From Proteobacteria bacterium UBA1844 (GTDB lineage: Bacteria; Pseudomonadota; Gammaproteobacteria; Steroidobacterales; Woeseiaceae), in assembly GCA_002338615.1 (NCBI GenBank), contig DDIS01000137.1, positions 1 to 49,369 on the forward strand: a stretch of 49,369 nt of DNA, given 5' to 3'. The position numbers were made by a program, and so were the translations under genes. The notes under the pieces are model-generated. The model saw only the letters and a list, made by a program, of their open reading frames with translations. It did no database searches and had not been told where the DNA came from. Positions 27,865 to 35,879 of the stretch are shown piece by piece (positions within the stretch are counted from its first letter, which is position 1; each line of letters begins with the position of its first letter).

Positions 27865-28356
27865 ATCCTGACAAGCGGATTGGCATTTCGTAGAGTCGCC
27901 CAACAGAATTAATCCGCCCGCCACAGCGGCTCTTGTGGCACCCGACGTTGATCTCCCGATAGGGATGTTGACTGACCCGGGCCGATGCTTCTGGCATCGC
28001 CCATACCGGCATCACAATTTTATGGTTGTGATGCACGGCTTCTAACCAGGTCCCTTCGGGCCATCTTTCATCATTCGCCCGCTCGTGGGGCATTCATCCA
28101 ATTCGACGGCGCTATCCGTCCAAAGGAGGTAAATCTCTGGCGTTCAATTTCGACCTTTCAATTTCGACCCTGGCACCTTGAAGGGTCCGGCTGGTCTCTG
28201 AGACGTGATTCGTCCGCCTCAGGGTCCAAAGTGCAGGACCTGTTCAGACTTGGGGAGTGGTGTCCCTGGACCTTTACGGTTCTTCGGAACCGACAGCGTT
28301 GATGTCCAATCACGCTGTGGTCACCAAAACTAACCAACTGGAGCGTTTTACACACC

Positions 28357-29220
28357 GTGCGAGATCTGAACCACCAGCTACGTCAATTCTGCCGTCACAA
28401 CAAAGACGGCAGCTACGCAACCCAGGCAAACCGGGTCACGATGCTCGAGCTGATGGCGAATCAGCTGGACGCCCTCGGCTACCGGAAACTGAATGCAAAG
28501 TCCTTGAAGCAAAAGCATGTCCAGGCGTTAACCCGGCGCTGGATGGCGCAAGGTTTATCCCCGAGTACCGTCAAGAACCGCATGAGCATCTTGCGATGGT
28601 GGGCGAAGAAGATTGGCAAGCCGAACATTGTTGCGAAACACAACCACCAGTACGGGATACCCAACCGGAGGTATGTGGGGCCGTCCAAAGCACAGGTCCT
28701 GAATCGGGACGCTGTTGCTGGAATCAAAGATCCCTACGTCCGTTTGAGCGTCGAATTGCAAGCCGCCTATGGACTTCGACGGGAGGAAGCGATCAAGTTT
28801 CAGCCGAGCTTTGGCGACCAGGGCGATCGCATTGTCCTGAAGGCAAGCTGGACCAAGGGCGGCAAAGGCCGCGTGATCCCGATCCGAACGGAGGCACAAC
28901 GGGAGCTGCTTGACCGAGTGCACGAACTGGCTGGTCGTGGTGCACTGATCCCAGCCCAGATGAATTACTACCAGCAGCTCAAGCGCTACGAACGGCAGAC
29001 CCTGGCCGTGGGCTTACGCAAGCTGCACGGACTTCGGCATGCCTACGCGCAATCACGGTACAAGGAATTAACGGGCAGAGACTGCCCGGTCGCAGGCGGA
29101 TTGCCGTCAGGCTCACTGAGCAACGATGAGAAGCGTCTCGACTTCAAGGCCAGGCTCATCATCAGCCAGGAGCTCGGTCATCGTCGTGAACAAATCACCG
29201 TAGCCTACCTTGGACGGTAG
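28357..29220 (+). CDS. tyrosine recombinase A (Phage_integr_N/Integrase_1 type)
   Basis: A 287-aa recombinase. GTG 28357 is chosen because the paralogue at 30803 starts at the same GTG in the same context (ACACCGTGCGA or CACCCGTGCGA); GGAG lies 13 bases upstream. The N-terminal half (LNHQLRQFCRHNKDGSYATQ, KNRMSILRWWAKKI) is the Phage_integr_N DNA-binding fold. The catalytic set is complete: Arg141 (GLRREEAI), Lys167, His224/Arg227 (HGLRHAY), His275 (LGH) and Tyr284 (AYLGR). It is probably active. It precedes a PrtN-like gene and follows the structured leader. Unlike the dusA integrase it has no adjacent attachment site that I can see, so its target DNA is unknown. Confidence 0.88.
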   Translation: MRDLNHQLRQFCRHNKDGSYATQANRVTMLELMANQLDALGYRKLNAKSLKQKHVQALTRRWMAQGLSPSTVKNRMSILRWWAKKIGKPNIVAKHNHQYGIPNRRYVGPSKAQVLNRDAVAGIKDPYVRLSVELQAAYGLRREEAIKFQPSFGDQGDRIVLKASWTKGGKGRVIPIRTEAQRELLDRVHELAGRGALIPAQMNYYQQLKRYERQTLAVGLRKLHGLRHAYAQSRYKELTGRDCPVAGGLPSGSLSNDEKRLDFKARLIISQELGHRREQITVAYLGR

Positions 29221-29232
29221 CTGGGTGCATCG

Positions 29233-29484
29233 ATGAATCCCACCTACTTCGGACTACTTGCAGAATTCGGCGAATCGGAAGTTCCGCTTGAACGCGTCTG
29301 CGAGAAGTACTTCGGACTATCTACACCAAAAGCAAAGCGCCGTGCATGCCTTCAGCAATTGCCCATTCCAGCTTATCGCGCCGGTTCTCAGAAATCGCCT
29401 TGGCTCATAAGTGCAATTGACCTTGCACAACACATCGACGAGAAACGTTCCGTTGCCGCTCGGCAATGGGCAAATATGAAATAG
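29233..29484 (+). CDS. PrtN-like (pyocin activator family) protein A
   Basis: An 83-aa protein of the pyocin-activator PrtN family, recognised from TYFGLLAEFGESEVPLERVC, EKYFGLSTPKAKRRA and PIPAYRAGSQKSPWLISAIDLAQHID. PrtN in Pseudomonas is a DNA-binding activator of pyocin genes. No pyocin genes are present here, so it more likely regulates the cassette or helps the recombinase as an accessory DNA-bending protein. It starts 12 bp after recombinase A and is surely cotranscribed. The start is fixed by the equal-length paralogue. Confidence 0.87.
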   Translation: MNPTYFGLLAEFGESEVPLERVCEKYFGLSTPKAKRRACLQQLPIPAYRAGSQKSPWLISAIDLAQHIDEKRSVAARQWANMK

Positions 29485-29522
29485 CGCTTTCTACCGGCGA
29501 CACTTGCGCAAATTGGATCCAC

Positions 29523-29551
29523 CATGTCGCACTTCAAGGTGGTGCGACATG
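29523..29551. repeat. facing pair of the island-end repeat
   Basis: CATGTCGCAC (29523-29532) and GTGCGACATG (29542-29551) form a perfect 10-bp inverted repeat with a 9-nt spacer. The same motif forms the phased repeats at the left island end and, inverted, at the right end. It lies just before a broken dusA-type integrase, so it probably marks the relic of another element's end. Confidence 0.6.
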
Positions 29552-29591
29552 AAAAAATCACTATTCATAACTGATTGAATTAGAAGTTACT

Positions 29592-29829
29592 TTTTCAAAA
29601 CGGCGTCACTGCTCCAAAGACTGTCGGCGCGGAATTTACGAGAGCCTGCAAGTTGCTAGAGATTGAAGATTTGCATTTTCACGATCTACGTCACGAAGCG
29701 ACGAGTCGGCTGTTTGAAGCCGGCTATTCGATCGTGGAAGTGCAGCAGTTCACATTACATGACTCTTGGGGCACATTGAGCCGTTACACACACTTCCGGC
29801 CTGAGTCTGTAGTAATAAGAGGACAATAA
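29592..29829 (+). pseudogene. 3' remnant of a second dusA-type integrase
   Basis: From about 29592 the frame reads GVTAPKTVGAEFTRACKLLE, then DLHFHDLRHEATSRLFEAGY and LHDSWGTLSRYTHFRPES, ending at TAA 29827-29829. It matches the last 70 or so residues of the intact integrase at 17084-18139 nearly residue for residue, including the HxxR, His and Tyr positions. The N-terminal three quarters are missing. It is evidence for an earlier or tandem island at the same site. Confidence 0.85.
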
Positions 29830-30252
29830 TCTTGCCCACCTTTTTGCTCGAAATCTAAATATACATCTGGTATTTCACCTTCTACGAAGCTCATGGCGAC
29901 GCTCACAAAGGTGAACGTAACCAAAGTATCGGCCATCTCTCGTGGCTGAAAGCCGCTTGGCAGTTATCCACTGTTCAACCGTTGAACACCGAAACCGGAG
30001 CGGATCACGGCTAGGCGTGTCTCCGAACCGATTGGCGCGGTCGGCCGAATTTACGCGAGCCTGATCGACTCGGTGATAGATGTCATCGGGGTCGTGCCTT
30101 CAATGCGTCCGTCGGCCAACCCTCTCCCCGATCCTCGCAGTCTCTATCGGATTTCCGTTCCCTAGTATCGATGCACTTGACTCGAAGTCACGCTGAGCGC
30201 CCGCCAGGGCGTTCAGTGCGATGCTCGGCTGCCTGCATGTGGCTGATCCTGG
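29830..30252. other. spacer before leader B: one palindrome, one hairpin, no gene
   Basis: No convincing gene. A 17-bp palindrome (TGTTCAAC-C-GTTGAACA, 29972-29988) is a good repressor operator candidate. A 9-bp hairpin with one wobble pair lies at 30194-30215. The open stretch ending MRPSANPLPDPRSLYRISVP (stop near 30165) has no ribosome site or known family and may be a decayed gene end. Confidence 0.4.
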
Positions 30253-30802
30253 GCGCGTCATTAGCGCGTGTGGCGCGGTAATGACGCGCGCCGCAATCCC
30301 AGAAACGGTGCCGGTTCCTGCGTGAATTCCAGGATGCGCGGCGCATGATTCCGTAGCAGACTGGCTCCATCGTATTGACAGCCGAGAGACCAACGAGTCA
30401 TACGGCGAAAGGGCGCGAACGAACCGCTGAGGTCGCGCAGGACAATGTCCCCGGTTCATCTTCACTCAGGGGCCCTGCCCCATTTTCTACGTAGCGAGCG
30501 CCTGTTTCTGGCTCGCATCTTTCAACTCGCAGGGATCTCCCCTGCACCACTCATCAAAGGAGGTAAATGCATTCCATGTTGCTACATCGCTCTGTTTTTA
30601 GGAGCAAAGCTGGTACCGCGCCGGTCGGGATCTGCGACGTCAGAACGCCGGTGTGGCCTGTATCGAGGCCTGTTCAGGTCTTTTAGGGAGTGGTGTCCCT
30701 GGATCAAAAGCCTATCCGAAGTGGATGGCCTTGTCTGATTACGATCGGCAAGTGATCGGAAACACTCATCGAACATGAATGTGAACGAGAGTTCCTACAC
30801 CC
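30253..30802 (+). ncRNA. structured leader B of recombinase/PrtN cassette (candidate RNA)
   Basis: Hairpins at 30253-30289 (11-bp outer plus 4-bp inner stem), 30494-30516 (6 bp), 30529-30545 (6 bp), 30685-30700 (AGGGA/TCCCT) and 30710-30730. CCTGCGTG (30317), CATCTTTCA (30516), AAAGGAGGTAAAT (30556), CCTGTTCAG (30669) and the 18-nt GGGAGTGG block (30686) are shared with leader A in order. In both leaders a GC hairpin directly precedes CATCTTTCA and another directly follows it, but their stems have different sequences. A 39-codon frame starts at ATG 30567 right after AAAGGAGGTAA and ends at TAG 30684-30686, just at the 18-nt block. Leader A has no such ATG. Confidence 0.55.
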
Positions 30803-31669
30803 GTGCGACGCCTGAACCACCAGCTGAAACAACTTTGCAAGTACAACCGGGACGGGAGCTACGGCACCCAGGTCCAGCGGGAGCGCCAGCTGACGCTGAT
30901 CGCGAACCAGCTCTTTGAGCTTGGGTTCCGGCAAATGCAGGCGAAGTCCTTACGGCCCAAGCACGTCGAAGGGCTGGTCCGGCTATGGCTCGACTCGGGT
31001 ATTGCGGCGGGCACCATGAAGAACCGCATGGCCGCTCTGCGCTGGTGGGCTGGCAAGGTGAACAAGCAAAATGTAGTCGCCCGCTCGAACGATCATTATG
31101 GGCTACTGCGCCGGCAGTACGTGAACGGCGCTGCCCGTGTGATCCCGGTGTTGATGGATCATCTGGAGAAAATCACGGATCCGTACGTCAAAATGAGCCT
31201 CGAGCTGCAGCAGGCCTTCGGGCTCAGGCGCGAGGAAGCCATCAAGATCCGGCCGAGAATGGCGGACAAGGGAGACACGCTCTGGCTCAAGGCTTCCTGG
31301 ACCAAGGGTGGCCGGGCCCGGGACGTACCGATCCGGAATGAACGACAACGAGAAATACTTGACCGCGCCAGGGCGTTGGCCGGTGCCGGTTCGCTGATTC
31401 CGGCCGACACGACCTATATCCAACAGCTTAAGCGTTATGAAGGGCAATGCATCCGTGCCGGTTTGTCACGGGCGCATCGGTTCCGGCATGGCTACGCCCA
31501 GGAACGCTACCGGGAACTGACCGGTTGGGAGGCACCGGCAGCGGGTGGCCCGGCGAAGAAATCCTTGTCGTTAGATCAACGCGCGCAAGACATCAGTGCG
31601 CGCCAAACGATCGCTCGCGAGCTGGGGCATGGACGAGTGGAAGTTTCGGCAGTCTATTTAGGTCGATGA
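30803..31669 (+). CDS. tyrosine recombinase B (Phage_integr_N/Integrase_1 type)
   Basis: A 288-aa paralogue of recombinase A, aligned end to end with few gaps. GTG start at 30803. The N-terminal module reads LNHQLKQLCKYNRDGSYGTQ and KNRMAALRWWAGKV. The catalytic set is intact: the Arg in GLRREEAI, the Lys in KASWTKGG, HRFRHGY, ELGHGR and the Tyr in VYLGR. The PrtN-like gene B follows directly, with an ATG that can even overlap its stop. The divergence from copy A is large enough to suggest an old duplication or two separate acquisitions rather than a recent repeat. Confidence 0.88.
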   Translation: MRRLNHQLKQLCKYNRDGSYGTQVQRERQLTLIANQLFELGFRQMQAKSLRPKHVEGLVRLWLDSGIAAGTMKNRMAALRWWAGKVNKQNVVARSNDHYGLLRRQYVNGAARVIPVLMDHLEKITDPYVKMSLELQQAFGLRREEAIKIRPRMADKGDTLWLKASWTKGGRARDVPIRNERQREILDRARALAGAGSLIPADTTYIQQLKRYEGQCIRAGLSRAHRFRHGYAQERYRELTGWEAPAAGGPAKKSLSLDQRAQDISARQTIARELGHGRVEVSAVYLGR

Positions 31670-31671
31670 GC

Positions 31672-31923
31672 ATGAGCCCCACCTATTTCGGATTGCTCGC
31701 AGAATTCGGCGAGGCTGAGATTCCCCTGGATCGAATGTGCGAAAAATACTTTGGCCTGTCGGTTGCCAGAGCCAAGAGACGAGCCTGCCTCCAACAGTTG
31801 CCGGTACCTGTTTATCGAGTGGGTTCACAAAAATCACCCTGGCTGATCAGCGCGGTTGACCTTGCCAATCATATTAATCAGCGCAAGGTGGCAGCGGAAC
31901 GGGAATGGATCTCAATGAACTAG
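31672..31923 (+). CDS. PrtN-like (pyocin activator family) protein B
   Basis: An 83-aa paralogue of protein A (TYFGLLAEFGEAEIPLDRMC, EKYFGLSVARAKRRACLQQL, VYRVGSQKSPWLISAVDLAN). ATG 31672 is chosen by alignment with copy A. An in-frame ATG at 31666 overlaps the recombinase B stop (ATGA) and would also couple translation. Role as for copy A: a small DNA-binding regulator or accessory factor tied to its recombinase. Confidence 0.87.
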   Translation: MSPTYFGLLAEFGEAEIPLDRMCEKYFGLSVARAKRRACLQQLPVPVYRVGSQKSPWLISAVDLANHINQRKVAAEREWISMN

Positions 31924-32096
31924 AACTCTTCGCCCTCAGCTCCTCCCGCTGACGTCGGAACGCGACTGCCCAAGTTCCAGAGGCGTGCTGCTTTGCAGAT
32001 ACCGCTGAATCTCTAGACGCTTCTATTAACGACTGCAACGCCTCTGTAGAATATAAAGGACGACCCGCCCCAAGACGTCAATGCACAATCAAGAAA

Positions 32097-32825
32097 ATGA
32101 CTCAACTATTCTGCCTCGTATCTATGCCTAGGAGCGGTTCCAACCTCCTTCACACTTTGTTGAACTCACATTCGGCTATCATTTGCCATGGAGAGCTCTT
32201 CAATAGGCGAGCAATTTATTCGGCTTTAGATCGATGGCATGAGCTGTCACACGCTCGAAAGTTGTGGGCTTTGACTTATCGCGCAGTGACGCCTGTCGGA
32301 TTTCTTGAAAGACATCTCGACGCTACTTCTAAAGCGAGAAAAGAGGCAAGTGCACTTGGATTTAAGCTGTTTCCATATCATAGCCGCCGGATCCTACAGC
32401 ACGTTGGCAAGTCGCAGGAATACCGAGTTGTGTACCTCACGCGTAAAAATCCAATCCTGCAATACGCTTCAGACCGAAGTGCCAGGCAGACCAATAAATG
32501 GTTGTCCGTGGAACAGCATACAAGACTTGAAATGCTCGACAAGGTCACGTTTTGCGAAAATGACTTTCGACATTACGTGTCGCGGCTATGCTACTACGAC
32601 AAAAGCGTGCGAACCGTACTAAGAAAGAATATCCTACTGGAGGTTGCCTACGAATCAATTGATCAGTCGCTGCTTCAAATCCAAGAATTTCTTGGTGTTT
32701 CTCCTTCTAACGCACTTCGAACGAAAATGCGCAAGCAGCACTCAAACGACTGGCGCGATCGATTCACGAATCCAGACGAACTTGAAATAGCTCTTTCATC
32801 GACTGAGTGGGAAGCTTACCTGTAG
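32097..32825 (+). CDS. sulfotransferase family protein
   Basis: A 242-aa cytosolic enzyme. The N-terminus carries the 5'-phosphosulfate-binding loop SMPRSGSNLLHTLLNSH and the middle the 3'-phosphate-binding strand YRVVYLTRKNPILQYAS, as in PAPS-dependent sulfotransferases (Stf0-like). It should transfer sulfate from PAPS to a sugar or lipid acceptor, perhaps on the cell surface. The acceptor is not visible. Base composition is clearly AT-rich against the flanks. The start has only a weak ribosome site (AAGAAA). It converges with the beta-helix gene. Confidence 0.85.
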   Translation: MTQLFCLVSMPRSGSNLLHTLLNSHSAIICHGELFNRRAIYSALDRWHELSHARKLWALTYRAVTPVGFLERHLDATSKARKEASALGFKLFPYHSRRILQHVGKSQEYRVVYLTRKNPILQYASDRSARQTNKWLSVEQHTRLEMLDKVTFCENDFRHYVSRLCYYDKSVRTVLRKNILLEVAYESIDQSLLQIQEFLGVSPSNALRTKMRKQHSNDWRDRFTNPDELEIALSSTEWEAYL

Positions 32826-32971
32826 CCACAAATCAATTTGTACGCCTATTCTAGCAAAGCTAAAATCCAAACTGTTACACATTGCCGTCAGAAATCCGCA
32901 GGACAACTACAAACGCCACCGCGACCCCTATTGTTTACGACCACAATGAGGTGAGCTTTGATCCGGCCAAA

Positions 32972-34909
32972 TTATGGCCATTCCCACTTGTGGAAAGTTC
33001 CATAAGTGTACAGGCTGGTTGTACCATCACCTGGATGTACCTCACTACCTACGCTGTTCTGGAATGCAGCGATAACCTCTTCGATGGAGCTCGTGTGATA
33101 CTGACCGCTATCTATTGCCACAACGTCCCACAGTGACGCATGAATATTTGTGCCCGATGATGGGTTGATGCTATATCCGTGATGATACACATTCACGAAT
33201 CCATCCGATTTGCGCCATAACGCAGTAACAAGCGTCGGAGTGGAGGTGCTTTGAAAATAGCCACCGGACACTGCATTTATCAGATAGCTTGTACTCGAGT
33301 AAGTGTCACCAAAATTGGAAATTGATGTAGTGCCATTGCCACGGGTCAGGCGGGACTGCGACATTGTTGTGGTGTGAATTGCACTGACTAATTCGTCTTG
33401 GCCGTTGCCGCTAAAATCTTCACCAGTCATTGCGGTGACGCGCCACGACGAACTAGAATAGATGGTACCGAAATTCGACAGACTGCTAAGTCCATCACCA
33501 CGCTGGACAGTATTCAGCCCGTTACTCAACGCGACAAATGAGGTGACCACTTCGTCCGGACCACTGCCGTCAAAATCGCCGCTGGCCATTGCGACTATGT
33601 CCTTGGTGTTGTCGGCAAAGATAACTTGGCCAATACCTAACGTCGGATTGCCTCTATCAACATAGCGCATAACTCCGACCCGCCTATACGTCAGCATTTC
33701 GTCAGTCCCGTCACCGTCATAGTCGCCTGATGTTAGAGCGTGGACAGATTGTCCACTCGCTACGTAAACAACTTTCGATAGGAAACGATTTGTTCGCGGC
33801 TTCGAGCCGTTATCCGTCCTTGCAATGACCGTGATACCCGAAGCATAGTTTAGTGCGACGACTAATTCGTTCTGGCCGTTCCCTTTAAAATCTCCTGACG
33901 TCATCGCACCGAATGATTCCGATGATGACGCATAAGGATGGAAAAAACGCTGACCGTTATTGATAAACGTGCTTGGAATGCTATTGCAGTTCCATGTTAA
34001 AGCTAGAGACGACGAAGCGCCAGGATGGGGGAATGTTACTACATTGTTATCGACCATGTTACCCAACGATGACGCTTCACCCGGCTCACTACAACTCAGC
34101 AGAAAGCCTCGATCGCCAGATCGAGTCACATAATTGTCGAAGAACTCGTTATAGCTACTCCCGTTTCGTACTTTAAATGGGTCACCCGATGTAATGGAGA
34201 CAAAATTATCATATATCTGATTATTCGAGGCGCCGTGTTGCAGGTAGACGGCATGCATGTATATTTCGGCGGAAGGACAATTTTCAGAGTTGACCATTAC
34301 GTTGTTTCGAATAACATTGTTGCCGGACTCTTCAACAGCAACGACTGCATAACCTCGCAATGTCGAGCTACATTGCAATGGCGCGGGGAGGAACCGGTCT
34401 CCAATCTCCTCGAATACATTGTCCTCAATGATATTTCCGCCCAGCCAGTCGCCCCACAAACCGATCATTATGGCCCAATTGAGGTATCGCTTAATTGTCA
34501 ACCCTCGAATGGTAACGTTAGATGTTTTGTTCGAACCATTAACTATTGCCAAGAAATAAGAGGCCATCACCCCATTTTTTATTCCATCGAAAACAGGCCT
34601 CTCGTTCTGATATGCGGCAATCTCGATATCGTGCACATCGGAATGCTTGGACCAACTGACGCTTTGGCCATAGTACGTTCCACCGCGAATAAAAATCGTA
34701 TGATCTCCGTAGGCGGACAGATTTACTTTTTCATGAGCTTTAGCCAAGGTCGCCAGTGGGGCGCTGGTCGTGAGGCCACTATTGTTGTCGTTACCATTTG
34801 TCGCAACGTATAGGACCCTAGCGGCGTGCGCTTCAGGCACCACCGAAAATCCTGTCGCCAGAATCGCAACTAAGAGCAACCGAACGTGCGCTTTCAATAT
34901 CTTGGTCAT
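32972..34909 (-). CDS. secreted right-handed beta-helix protein with FG-GAP repeats
   Basis: A 645-aa protein with a signal peptide (residues 1-29, ending EAHAA). Residues about 30-330 form a parallel beta-helix: YVATNGNDNNSGLTTSAPLATL opening, then SNKTSNVTIRGLTI, GNIIEDNVFEEIG and NVIRNNVMVNSEN rungs. This fold is common in polysaccharide lyases and surface adhesins. Residues about 335-645 carry five or six FG-GAP/VCBS-like repeats (AMTSGDFKGNGQNELVVAL, ALTSGDYDGDGTDEML). No catalytic residues can be assigned. A secreted carbohydrate-binding or carbohydrate-cutting role is an inference. The neighbouring sulfotransferase could modify the same surface glycan. Confidence 0.82.
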   Translation of the reverse strand: MTKILKAHVRLLLVAILATGFSVVPEAHAARVLYVATNGNDNNSGLTTSAPLATLAKAHEKVNLSAYGDHTIFIRGGTYYGQSVSWSKHSDVHDIEIAAYQNERPVFDGIKNGVMASYFLAIVNGSNKTSNVTIRGLTIKRYLNWAIMIGLWGDWLGGNIIEDNVFEEIGDRFLPAPLQCSSTLRGYAVVAVEESGNNVIRNNVMVNSENCPSAEIYMHAVYLQHGASNNQIYDNFVSITSGDPFKVRNGSSYNEFFDNYVTRSGDRGFLLSCSEPGEASSLGNMVDNNVVTFPHPGASSSLALTWNCNSIPSTFINNGQRFFHPYASSSESFGAMTSGDFKGNGQNELVVALNYASGITVIARTDNGSKPRTNRFLSKVVYVASGQSVHALTSGDYDGDGTDEMLTYRRVGVMRYVDRGNPTLGIGQVIFADNTKDIVAMASGDFDGSGPDEVVTSFVALSNGLNTVQRGDGLSSLSNFGTIYSSSSWRVTAMTGEDFSGNGQDELVSAIHTTTMSQSRLTRGNGTTSISNFGDTYSSTSYLINAVSGGYFQSTSTPTLVTALWRKSDGFVNVYHHGYSINPSSGTNIHASLWDVVAIDSGQYHTSSIEEVIAAFQNSVGSEVHPGDGTTSLYTYGTFHKWEWP

Positions 34910-35529
34910 CTACAGAAACTCCAATTAGATTGCTTGGCGCACCCGTCAACTAGCCGTCTGATAGTCAAACGGCAGTAGATCGCACGTCTGCATACTTCAC
35001 GAATGGGACGCGTTACGAAGTGGTACCGTATCGTCCCCCTACACCGGCTCCGAAGCCAAAATCTGGAACCAAAACGACAATCTAGACCATATATGGAACG
35101 ACTTATATCATGGCGGTCAAATATGGGTCAAAGGAAACAAAAGCGTGCCAAGAGCCAATGCGGCGGGCGAGGAAAAACGGTTCTAACGCCCTGTTTACGA
35201 ACAGCTCCATCCTATTATTTTTGAGAAGCCGGCAAGGGGCCGGTGCGATTATTTGGTTCGTAACCTGCGTCCCAACTGCGAATTGTTTGGCCGGGGCATA
35301 GGGCCTGATCGTCATGGACAGGCAAATTCGAACTATTCGCAGCGTGTGCGTATCGCGCGGCACGTAACTAGCTACGTTTTGATCTCTATGTGCCCTTTTC
35401 CCGCAAGAGCCCCACGCTGCCAACGTGAAACCTTGGGGCTATCCTTCCAAGGCACGCGGCGTATTGAACCGCTCGCAAAAGAATTCCTGACAGTTCCTTT
35501 TGACGATAGTAGTCACAGTGTGATTCGTC
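34910..35529. other. about 600 bp with no recognisable gene
   Basis: Short frames exist on both strands, but none has a credible ribosome site, family likeness or conserved motif. The region probably holds the promoter of the beta-helix gene at its left end and decayed mobile DNA further right. Confidence 0.4.
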
Positions 35530-35751
35530 CTATGCCGCCTTGACCGCACCCCGTCGGAAATTCGTCCCGCACAAATGACCGCAACCGGAGAACGGTAGGC
35601 CTGCAATTTCCTTCGCGCTAGCAAGGTCACGTTCGATTTGGCTATTACTTACGAACCCCTGCGCAGGCTTAAGAAAACCGAGGTGCGGCCTGTAGTAGTT
35701 GTACTCAGTAGAACTGCAGGAATCTGTCAGACCTCTGACGGCTTCAAATTC
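35530..35751 (-). pseudogene. 3' remnant of a DDE transposase (IS3/IS481-like)
   Basis: Reading left from 35751 the frame gives EFEAVRGLTD, a probable frameshift, then EYNYYRPHLGFLKPAQGFV and a tail ending at TAG 35530-35532. The YNxYRPH-LG-xxP motif is typical of the C-terminus of retroviral-type transposases. The catalytic domain is gone. Confidence 0.55.
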
Positions 35752-35815
35752 CTATTTCGCACGGTCCCGTCCGAAGAAACCAATTGAGAAATACCCGCCC
35801 TGTTTAGATTCACCC

Positions 35816-35836
35816 GGTGCGACATCGGTGCGACAT
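35816..35836 (-). repeat. two phased 11-bp repeats (GGTGCGACAT), right end of island
   Basis: GGTGCGACAT occurs at 35816-35825 and 35827-35836, 11 bp apart. It is the reverse complement of the left-end repeat, so the island ends carry inverted, phased recognition sites, as expected for integrase arm sites. Confidence 0.65.
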
Positions 35837-35879
35837 CGTCCCCGCTCCTACTTCTAACTCTATGAATTGAATACCAAAT

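Larger units (their letters stand above)
27700..28356 (+). ncRNA. structured leader A of recombinase/PrtN cassette (candidate RNA)
   Basis: No gene was accepted here, but the region is packed with hairpins. They lie at 27700-27740 (16-bp perfect stem), 27838-27864, 27983-27999, 28009-28034 (9 bp), 28049-28062, 28077-28091, 28277-28292 (six pairs closing a UUCG loop) and 28293-28318 (7 bp). Shared with leader B in the same order: a large GTCAYT hairpin, CCTGCGTG, CATCTTTCA, AAAGGAGGTAAAT (28122) and an identical 18-nt GGGAGTGG/TGTCCCTGGA block (28253). The last two are 131 nt apart here and 130 in B. Transcript ends are not known. A translated leader is the main alternative. Confidence 0.55.

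Noticed and set aside
27985..28302. 105-codon frame in leader A containing an EWCPW motif
   Set aside because: Leader B has the same motif in a frame of different length and with a different phase relative to AAAGGAGG. There is no ribosome site at its start, and hairpins fill the region. A structured RNA explains it better, though coding is not fully excluded.
30253..30289. Integron attC site
   Set aside because: The hairpin lacks the conserved GTTRRRY/RYYYAAC ends, and the neighbouring recombinases lack integron-integrase features.
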